From Actinacidiphila rubida (GTDB lineage: Bacteria; Actinomycetota; Actinomycetes; Streptomycetales; Streptomycetaceae): DNA of 64,000 nucleotides. Position numbers and translations under genes: made by a program. The stretch lies in contig NZ_FODD01000039.1 in assembly GCF_900110255.1 (NCBI RefSeq), positions 18,365 through 82,364 on the forward strand. Reading direction: 5' to 3'. Shown here in pieces: positions 60,858-64,000 of the stretch. The notes beneath the pieces were generated by a model. It ran no database searches and was not told the origin of the DNA. It was given only the letters and a program-made list of their open reading frames with translations. Position 1 is the stretch's first letter, and each line of letters starts with the position of its first letter.

Positions 60858-62231
60858 GTGATCGATGAGACCGCCGAATTACACCCGCTCGCCCACCTGC
60901 TGGCCTTACGCGGCCAGACGGCCGAGACCTACCTGCGGCACGTCGCCGACCAGCACGTGGCCATGGGGTTCGGGCAGATGGCCTGCCGCCGGGAGAAGGT
61001 CTCCCGCTGGATCGCCGGCACCCACATCCCCAGCTACACGACCCAACTGGCGATGGCCGCCGTCGAGGGCCTGGGCCCGGACAGCGTCCACACCCACGGA
61101 TGGCCCGGCTGGCTCCTGCTGACCGTCCCCGATGACAACGCCGTCCTCACCGCGCCCTGGAACCAAACGGCCACGCTCGACGCCCTGACCATCACAGCAG
61201 GAGGACCGGTGGACCGCAGGAAATTCGTGATCACCACGACCGCCACCCTCGGCGCCGTCACCACCCAGTGGTCCCAGGCCATCGCTGCAGTGGCAGCCGC
61301 ACCCGCCAACGAGCACATCCCCCGGATCGGCACGGACGTCGCCGACCACTTCGAGCACCGCCTGGAAGACCTGCGCCACCTCGACGATCAGATCGGATCA
61401 GGCGACGTCCACGCCGCTGCCGTCACCGAACTGCGCCTGATCCGCAGCGCCCTGCAGCACACCACCCACACCCAGGCCGTCCGTCGTCGCCTGTTCGGCG
61501 CAGCAGCCGAGGCATCACGCGCGGCCGGCTGGACCGCCTACGACAGCGGCCACCTGGCCGCCGCTGAACTCCACTACGCCACCGCGATGCGCACGGCGGC
61601 CGACGCCGGCGACCCGGTCATCGGCGCCAACACCCTTTCGTTCTGGGCTATCCAGCACTACTCCAACGGCAACCCCCGAGGCGCCCTCGACCTGATCGAC
61701 ACCGCCCTCGCCCAAGCACCCCGCATCGGCTCAGCCCGGATGACCGCCATGCTCTACGCCCGCGCCTGCCGCGCCCACGCACGCGCCGGCGACCACCACG
61801 CCGCCGACCGCGCCGCCAACGCCGCCATCGACGCCTACAATCACGCCGGACCCCGCACCGAAGACCCCGCCTGCGTCTACTGGGTCAATCGCGGCGAGAT
61901 CCACCAACTCCTCGGCAGCTCCGCCCTCAACCTCGGCAAGCCCAAAGCCGCGCTCCGCCACTTCACCGACGCCACCACCGTCAACCCCACCGAGGCATAC
62001 GACGGCGACGCATTCCCCCGCGGGCACGCCATCTACCTGGCCCGTCTCGCCGAAGCCCACCTCGACCTCGGCGACCTCGACACCGCCGTCGCCACCGCCC
62101 AGGACGCCATCGAGCGCATGGGCGGCATCAGCTCCGCCCGCGGCACCACCACCCTGACCGACCTCCGCAGCAAACTCGCACGCCACCGCGGAGTCCCCAT
62201 CGTCCGCGACTTCCTGGCCTCCACCACCTGA
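60858..62231 (+). CDS. TPR regulator of the divergent enzyme operon
   Basis: 457 residues. The first 75 contain a likely DNA-binding region (LRHVADQHVAMGFGQMACRR; EKVSRWIAGTHIPSYTTQLA), the rest is made of tetratricopeptide-type helices (AASRAAGWTAYDSGHLAAAE; GNPRGALDLIDTALAQ; GDLDTAVATAQDAIERM). Such proteins are common Streptomyces cluster regulators. Start GTG. It faces away from the hydroxylase operon across 201 bp that contain the GTTGC repeats. Confidence 0.75.
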   Translation: MIDETAELHPLAHLLALRGQTAETYLRHVADQHVAMGFGQMACRREKVSRWIAGTHIPSYTTQLAMAAVEGLGPDSVHTHGWPGWLLLTVPDDNAVLTAPWNQTATLDALTITAGGPVDRRKFVITTTATLGAVTTQWSQAIAAVAAAPANEHIPRIGTDVADHFEHRLEDLRHLDDQIGSGDVHAAAVTELRLIRSALQHTTHTQAVRRRLFGAAAEASRAAGWTAYDSGHLAAAELHYATAMRTAADAGDPVIGANTLSFWAIQHYSNGNPRGALDLIDTALAQAPRIGSARMTAMLYARACRAHARAGDHHAADRAANAAIDAYNHAGPRTEDPACVYWVNRGEIHQLLGSSALNLGKPKAALRHFTDATTVNPTEAYDGDAFPRGHAIYLARLAEAHLDLGDLDTAVATAQDAIERMGGISSARGTTTLTDLRSKLARHRGVPIVRDFLASTT

Positions 62232-62347
62232 GTAAATCGGGCACTCACTCCGTCGGGCGCCCTGACGGAACCCGGCTCGCCCCATTAGCCGGCCCCGTCA
62301 TGGGCAGCGCCTACCGGTTCCGCGATGCAGGAAAGCAGGTCACCCAT

Positions 62348-63313
62348 TGAGAAGTTTTCATCCTGACTTCGCAGGTCACGGGGCTGGTGTGCGCCTGCGG
62401 TGATGTACTGGCACTGGTCAGGGATGTGATCTTCTTCGGGAGATCGTCTGTCACCGGTGGACTTCGGTGTTCGCGAGGACGAGCAGGGCCCGCAGCAGGG
62501 TGGTGGCGTGACGGGCGTTCATGCGGACCTTGGTCAGGACTCGCCAGGTCTTCAGGTTCGCGAAGCCATGCTCAACGGCGGCGCGTTCGCGGCTGACCAG
62601 CCGGTTCGCCTCCCTCTCGGCGTCGGTGAGGCGGCGGGAGCGCGTCGCCTTGCGGCCGGTGATGATCACGGGATTGTCGTCGGGGTCGTCGTCCAGGCCG
62701 ACGAGCCGAGGTCGGCAAGGGCGCCGAGGCCGGCCTCGCGCAGATGCGCGGTGATGTGGTCGTGGCGGGCGGCGGTGATCTCGCTGGCCCGGCCGGGGCG
62801 GGCCGAAGAGATCCAGATCAGGTTGCCCTTCTCATCGGTGAGAGCAAGGAAGAGCAGGCCGTGGGCCTTGTGTTTCCCGCTGTAGTTCTTGCGGTTGGCC
62901 GCCCCGGTGCGGCGGCGGGTGCGGACCAGGGTGCCGTCCAGCAGGACCACCGCACCGCCGGAACGGGCGATCTTCTTCAGGGCGCGGTCCAGACGCGGGG
63001 CCTTCGCGGCCAGCAAGTCGAGTACTTCGAGGACCCAGCGTCGGACGGTGGCGGCCGAGACCGCGTTGCCGCCGGCCATATCGGCCAGGCGCTGGTCGTG
63101 ACGCAGGACAGCGAGCACGACGATCGCCTGGGTGCCGGGGGCGGCCTTGCGCCAGCGCGTGCCCAGCTGCTTGCGGCGCCGGCGTATCAGTCCGGCGACG
63201 AGATCGACGGTCCGCTTCGACACGGGAAGCCGGACCTGGTAGACAACACCGGGAGAGCCCCCGGCGGGCGGCTGCTTCTTCACACAGGCGCCAACTCCTG
63301 CCGGGGGTTCTCA
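62348..63313. mobile_element. IS5-type insertion sequence (ends approximate)
   Basis: A single transposase region flanked by short inverted TGAGAA (62348) and TTCTCA (63308-63313). Length about 966 bp fits IS5 relatives of Streptomyces. The terminal repeats are short and no target duplication is evident, so the ends are estimates. Confidence 0.5.
62451..63283 (-). pseudogene. IS5-family transposase, frameshifted
   Basis: Two overlapping frames code one transposase. Part one (63283 to 62666) starts KKQPPAGGSPGVVYQVRLPV and has a first catalytic Asp in AVVLLDGTLVRTRRR and the second in LGALADLG. Part two starts after LGSS and continues VGLDDDPDDNPVIITGRKAT, ending with the Glu region ERAAVEHGFANLKTWRVL. 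The break is inside a segment that is conserved in relatives, and one added T (GGC TTC GTC GGC) would restore it, so a one-base deletion is likelier than programmed frameshifting. Confidence 0.8.
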
Positions 63314-63355
63314 CGTTACGGCCGAAACCGGCCGCTCCCCCCGACGTCAGTGTGG

Positions 63356-63832
63356 TCAGCGCGGCAAATAGCGCCCGGAGCCGTTCCGGGCCAGCCAGCC
63401 CCGGTCGGACAGCTTGCGCAACTGCCCTCGAACCGGCTCGACCTTCCCCGGGGTGTTCTCCCGGCCCAGCGCGAGCGCGACGTCCTTGGCCATCACCGGC
63501 CCCGCCGCAGCCGTCACGATCTCCATGATCCGCCGGTACTCCGGCGTCAGCACCTCCACCCCCATGCCCTCCTCACGGTCCGGAATCAGCCGCATCCCAG
63601 CCGCCCCCGGCGTCACCACCACCCGCTCCGGCTCCGGCTCCGGCTCCGGCTCCACGATGCCCGACGGCCGCCTTCCTCCGTCCGTCGCCTCGGCCCACTG
63701 CCCGAACACCACCTCGGCCGCCTCCAGCCGGCCCAGCTCGGCGTCGATCTCCGCCAGCTCCTTGCGCAGCAGCTCCGCCCGCTCCGTCAGCCGCATCCGC
63801 CGCTCGATCATCCACGTCAGCACGTCCACCAT
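63356..63832 (-). CDS. hypothetical protein with coiled coil, beside the IS
   Basis: 158 residues. A coiled-coil N-terminus (RAELLRKELAEIDAELGRLE), a Pro-Glu repeat (EPEPEPEPE) and a C-terminal winged-helix-like part (YRRIMEIVTAAAGPVMAKDV; VRGQLRKLSDRGWLARNGSG). The ATG is preceded by GGGAGGG with 6 nt spacing; the frame is open further upstream but without support. Not recognised. Confidence 0.65.
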   Translation of the reverse strand: MVDVLTWMIERRMRLTERAELLRKELAEIDAELGRLEAAEVVFGQWAEATDGGRRPSGIVEPEPEPEPERVVVTPGAAGMRLIPDREEGMGVEVLTPEYRRIMEIVTAAAGPVMAKDVALALGRENTPGKVEPVRGQLRKLSDRGWLARNGSGRYLPR

Positions 63833-64000
63833 GCGCATCCCTCCCGCTGCGGAACCTACGAGACGCCCGGATACGCCACCCCAAAATCCGCGAACCGGCC
63901 CATGGCAGATAATCACCTGCTAACGATCACGGCCGAGAGCAGCGCGAGCGCGTCAATCGCCACCCACACCAGCGACCCGACCTGCGAATTCAGGATGAAA

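Overview
The window is very GC-rich actinomycete DNA. The codon bias, DUF317, DUF2637/SpdB-like, WhiB-like and MmyB-type proteins and GTG/TTG starts all point to Streptomyces or a close relative. Most of it reads as a conjugative element (an integrative element or a large plasmid) with cargo. No tRNA, rRNA or CRISPR array was found.

Layout. (1) 1-28.6 kb, all minus strand, is a conjugation and cargo block. Transcription begins at a NlpC/P60 lytic enzyme (28.6 kb) and runs through a VirB2-like small membrane protein, a membrane-anchored protein, a VirB6/TrbL-like channel protein, an SCO6880-type protein, a broken gene, a VirB4-like ATPase, a lipoprotein, a family 2 glycosyltransferase, DUF317 proteins, an MFS transporter, two ATP-grasp ligases and a VirD4/TraG-like coupling ATPase. 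It ends in a DNA methyltransferase cut by the window edge. (2) 28.9-42.4 kb, plus strand, starts from a shared divergent promoter region. It holds a second DNA methyltransferase, DUF4913, RelE/ParE-like and small hypothetical genes, then two tandem-domain HxlR-type regulators, an MFS transporter and a third ATP-grasp ligase, then a cell-wall anchored protein (LAHTG sorting signal) and a DUF317 protein. A strong terminator closes the block. (3) 42.5-50.9 kb, minus strand, is a mobilization and replication block: DnaD-like and DnaC-like replication proteins, a WhiB-like regulator, a DUF2637 protein with a dense GGTCCG array inside its gene, a MobC-like protein with an oriT-like inverted repeat upstream, and a relaxase. 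(4) 50.9-55.9 kb is a 1.3-kb non-coding region, two related regulators, an XRE/MmyB regulator and a decayed copy of the LuxR-type gene. (5) 56-62.2 kb is a minus-strand operon of six small-molecule enzymes (2OG-type hydroxylase, nucleotidyltransferase, LOG-like, phosphoribosyltransferase, HAD phosphatase, APH-like kinase), divergent from a TPR regulator. (6) 62.3-63.9 kb is an IS5-type insertion sequence with a frameshifted transposase and a small coiled-coil gene.

The most striking signal is translational. In the 1-42.4 kb part about fifteen genes have a clear Shine-Dalgarno sequence followed at the normal distance by CTG, ATC, ATT or ATA rather than ATG/GTG/TTG. In ten of these the open frame offers no ATG/GTG/TTG upstream. 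Genes right of 42.5 kb show almost only ordinary starts. Starts given here follow the Shine-Dalgarno evidence, so several proteins are longer at the N-terminus than a standard gene finder would make them.

How the parts may work together: VirD4, VirB4, VirB6, VirB2-like, NlpC/P60, relaxase, MobC and oriT would make a relaxase-dependent single-strand DNA transfer apparatus. The HxlR/MFS/ATP-grasp sets look like cargo for making and exporting a small amide-bonded compound. The 56-61 kb enzymes look like an unassigned nucleotide or sugar-phosphate pathway. All functions are inferred from sequence motifs and family knowledge; nothing was searched.
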